64,000 nt of DNA, from assembly GCA_013399115.1 (NCBI GenBank), contig VXAA01004234.1, positions 268,281-332,280 on the forward strand, in the 5' to 3' direction. The notes below the pieces were generated by a model. The model did no database searches. It had not been told where the DNA came from and worked only from the letters and a program-made list of their open reading frames with translations. A program made the position numbers and the translations under genes. This DNA is from Anseranas semipalmata (taxonomy: Eukaryota > Chordata > Aves > Anseriformes > Anseranatidae). Below are positions 60,688 to 64,000 of this stretch, in pieces (the stretch's first letter is position 1; every line of letters starts with the position of its first letter).

Positions 60688-60785
60688 GTTAGCAAGTGCT
60701 AGAGACCATTCCCTATGGGTGGTTTGTGTGTGGCAATCCATTTTTGGTGAAGGTAAGAGAATTTAGCTGCATCAACATGAGCTAA
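60688..60785 (+). repeat. Dispersed repeat family, copy 2
   Basis: GTTAGCAAGTGCTAGAGACC then ATTCCCTATGGGTGGTTTG, GGCAATCC and GGTAAGAGAATTTAGCTGC follow the same order and spacing as the copy at 13060-13155, in the same orientation. Family unknown. Confidence 0.5.
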
Positions 60786-61696
60786 GCGGTATCAGTGCAA
60801 CAGAGAACAATTCCCAGATGATTTTATTCAAGAGCAATGGCATAGCTGAAGGTAGCTAGGCTTCTACAGGTTTCATTAGAATGATAAGCTGGGCAGAGGA
60901 GAGATGTTCCATGCCTTCATCAAAAGAAAAACAGGCAGAATGAGCATCTAAATAAACTGTCACTGTCAGCTCCATTGCAAAATTTATTCTTTTGTCTAAT
61001 GATGGGTCTGTCACTGAGTGCTGCCTTTAACTTCTTTGAGAGCAAATCAGAGACTTTCAGTTGTGCAGAACAGCTCTGGCTGTACATTTAAGGACTGATA
61101 TTTCAAGAGGACTGTAAGAGAACACACTGACAATTAAATTGGAAGGCTGATAAAAGAACATAAACAAAATATAAACTCATAAAACTATGTCTGAAAGTAT
61201 TTCTGTTTGCTTTTAAACTGAATATTTATCCTTTTTTCACTAAGTGAAAGTATTTATTCAAATGCTATGGTTTCACAGTTCACATGATTGATGAATACAT
61301 CTTGTCATTACCGATATGTTGCTTTCTGGAATTCACTATGGACAGGACTGGAATGTGGATCAAGCCCGAAGCTGCTGAATCTACTTTTAGCTTGAGATGT
61401 TCCTAAATATTAAGTCAGTCCATAAAAAATAATTTCAATTTTAATTTAACAAAAGGAGTCAGAAATTATGCAGAACATAGTGGCATAGCATCAGACCAAT
61501 TTAAAGTGTGTGGGTTTCTTTCCGTAACTTCTTCACTCTTCTCATTCACATGGCTTTGTACTTCTCAGAGCAAAACATTTAGGTAAGCAAAACATTCAGA
61601 TCATTGAAGTTGTACCTTCTTATTTTCCTGTTTATGGTCTGAATTTCTTGGTTGAAGGAATCCAAAAATTCTAAATTCTATGTGTTATACACTTGA
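60786..61696. other. Unique non-coding stretch
   Basis: No gene or repeat recognised. Confidence 0.4.
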
Positions 61697-61697
61697 T

Positions 61698-61731
<34 letters not shown>

Positions 61732-61744
61732 GAAAGAAAAAGAG
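61697..61744 (+). repeat. Poly(A) grading into (AAAAG)n/(AAAG)n
   Basis: About 15 A followed by AAAAG and AAAG units. No retroelement body is recognisable upstream. Confidence 0.9.
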
Positions 61745-64000
61745 TTGTTTCAAAATGAAGTGAATGTATAGCATTTTGCAGAGCTGAAATAAGGTCACTG
61801 AAGCAAGAACTTTGGTTCATGAACTGTCTTCCAAATTTTCTTGAAAGTTCTGAAAACCATGTCTCACCATCAATGAAATAAAAGAAGTGAAAATAAAAGA
61901 ATATAAGGAAAACTCTTTTTATCTTTTTCCATATCCTTGGGCAAGAATGAAAGAAATGCTAACAATATGGTTAGTCAACATTTAGGACATCTATATGGCT
62001 TCCCTTGCCTTTTACCTAAAGATCAGAAACAGACTGTTGCCAGCAGAACTTAAGGGGTCATTGGTTCAATCTGGTATGACAAATCCTCACTCTTATGTGT
62101 TCTGCATTAAATGGTCACATTGCAGATGACCTGATGGCTTCGATACTCTGAGCTTTCCATGTACCTTACCTTTCATTAACTCACAGCTTGCAGATGGAGA
62201 AAGTGTTGTGGTGTGCCTAGCTGTTCAGCAATTATTAACATGAATAAACTCAAGGAAACCATAGTACCATTTAACTGCAGAGAAATGCTTAGTTCTGACA
62301 GCTCATTAAAGAAAGTACCATCTTTAAAGGAACTGATGCAAAAGAGAACATATGAAGCTTAACCCCGAGGTGGATTTGGCAAGGCAGAGCAATGCCAAAT
62401 GTCCTTTATGGATTGCACTACGAATCTGTGGGCAGGAGTAAATGCCAGGTCAGGTGTATGAAGTCCGTGGCCTGTGATGTGTTTGCAGTGGATGGCAACC
62501 AGATTATGCAGAAACATTAACTAAACTGGAATTTCCCTGAATAAGAACAAAGCTGCTCCACAGGAACATCAGCACACTGTAGGTCAGAGAAATGATAGAT
62601 TAAAGAAAACATAAAGCTACAAGTACACAGGGGTCTTCCTAATATTTCACTAGTCTGTTGAGTAACTCCGGTCAAGACACTTTGAGAGATAAACCAACAT
62701 GACTTTATGTGAGACTTCTACTCCCAAGTCACACAGATTCTTCTGATAATCCTACCTTCATATCTTTGTTCTGAATTTGCCCCTCTGTTTAAACAAAGAA
62801 TGGTCATGTTTGCTGGTTTTTCAGTTTGTTTATTTATTTATTTATGTGCGATGGAGTCCTAAAAGCCTGTTGGTGAAAGGATTTGGAGGGCTGGGGGGAG
62901 AGGGAGCCATCTCCTTATGGGACAATCTCCCTCTCTTTTTTCACAAAACACAGTGGAAAAAAGCAGGCCAGCAGTGAATCAAATTAAACCAAAACAACCA
63001 GATTTTCACAGATGCAAACAATTTTACATTTAAATTAATGTCTTTGATATTTATATGAAATAAAATTCATTTTAAGAGGATAAGTTGCTTAGAATAGTGA
63101 AATATACTTTGCTGGTCCAATAATGTTAACATAGCATTTCCTGACACTTTTAATATTTTTTCTTTTTTTTTTCTTTTTTTTAACAAAAATTTCACATTTT
63201 TAACAAAATATGACTACTATAATTTGATTAAAAAAACATAATCAAAATTTTTGTTATGAAAAAAATTACTCTGTAAGAAAAAATAACCAACCAAACACCT
63301 GACCAGGTCTAGAAGACTAAAGCTACACTGTTAAATTAAACACTTAATGACATTCTTAAGCACTAGAACTTAGTTTTCTCTACTGTTAGCTCTTTAGAGG
63401 GGCTCCTGTCTTCCCAGATTTTGGTATCTAGCTTATGATGTAGAGTTGGTCATAGACCCTTTCCTTTCAGGGTTTTGGTTGTAGTCAGCCTGCTTTGGAG
63501 ATTCAGAGAATTAAATATTTTGGGTGCAAGGTTTTCCATGACAGCCAGCCTCAGTGCCAGACAGCTGTCTGCAATCTGTTGAAGTATAGGCAATAGCAAA
63601 GATTATTTAAGAAGCTTTATGTGCTGTCATAATGGGCAATATCCATCTTACACTTATTACAATATTAGACTGCTTTCCATCCTTCAACCCTCTCAACTCT
63701 TTGCAAAGTGCATATGTTTATTAAAACACTATGAAATACAGCCATACCTAGGTCTGGCAAATGGTAGTTGTCTACTGATATTTAGAATCAGTCTCAATAG
63801 CTAAAAGCAGCAAGAGTTAAAGTTTGTTTTCAAACTTTATTTTACTGCTTTACTAGAACTTTTCTTTCCTGTCTACACAGGGAGAGAAAATCAGTTTTGA
63901 CCTGCAAGCTGTTTCAAGCTGCAGCACAGGTTTTCTGCCTGATTTTGGACAATGTATTTAATCCTGTACAACAGTTCCTCCTTATCAAAAAAAAAAAAAA
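61745..64000. other. Unique AT-rich non-coding stretch to window end
   Basis: No gene recognised. It contains a TTTA run (about 62825-62845), a T-rich patch (63149-63183), and ends in 14 A (63987-64000). Both N gaps in this window also have A-run edges. Confidence 0.4.

Noticed and set aside
1..64000. CRISPR arrays, operons, prophage or bacterial systems
   Set aside because: Repeat content, composition and lack of coding density are those of vertebrate intergenic DNA; no regularly spaced direct repeats were found.

Overview
This 64 kb window is non-coding vertebrate DNA, most likely from a bird. The organism call rests on the interspersed repeats. At least five recognisable CR1 LINE fragments are present. 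Several carry the diagnostic 3' end, an imperfect repeat of ATTCTRTG, or its complement near CACAGAATCATAGAAT. Base composition is AT-rich, and there are no Alu/B1-type SINEs or mammalian L1. A crocodilian or turtle cannot be excluded, but the youngest CR1 copies read like avian ones. The sequence is a draft assembly: it has a 76 bp and a 768 bp run of N, two single-N joins, and a false-looking 356 bp duplication at the left edge.

I find no protein-coding gene I can defend. The open frames are short, lack homology I recognise, and mostly fall in polypyrimidine or polypurine tracts, simple repeats, CR1 copies or N runs. Two frames (41328-41807 + and 54731-55075 -) are listed as low-confidence candidates. 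I see no tRNA, rRNA, spliceosomal RNA, CRISPR array or prokaryotic feature.

Layout. 1-1.4 kb: duplicated contig end plus an ATTTT repeat. 1.4-16 kb: unique AT-rich DNA with simple repeats, a perfect 15 bp stem hairpin at 2.5 kb, a probable DNA-transposon relic at 11.4 kb and old repeat relics at 13-15.5 kb. 16.0-16.5 and 20.7-21.2 kb: repeat-free, TAAT-rich blocks that look like conserved non-coding (enhancer-type) elements. 25.5 kb: gap. 28.6-29.1 kb: another such block, with a good CTCF-like site. 30.0-33.7 kb: the most repeat-dense part, with several minus-strand CR1 pieces and a possible solo LTR. 35.7-36.3 kb: candidate conserved block, followed by a young CR1 at 36.6 kb. 41.85-42.62 kb: gap. 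44.2 kb: AT palindromes. 45.5 kb: plus-strand CR1 3' end. 46.4-46.6 kb: about 225 bp polypurine tract with 20 GGAA copies. 48.5-64 kb: mostly unique sequence with scattered relics, small tandem and inverted repeats and weaker candidate conserved blocks.

The picture fits a gene desert holding long-range regulatory elements of a gene outside the window. I saw no convincing new molecular system. The most useful leads are a small dispersed repeat family (near 13.06, 51.61 and 60.69 kb), the candidate regulatory blocks, the 2.5 kb hairpin and the assembly problems. All conservation and family statements come from reading the sequence and from memory of repeat consensus sequences; no alignment was run.
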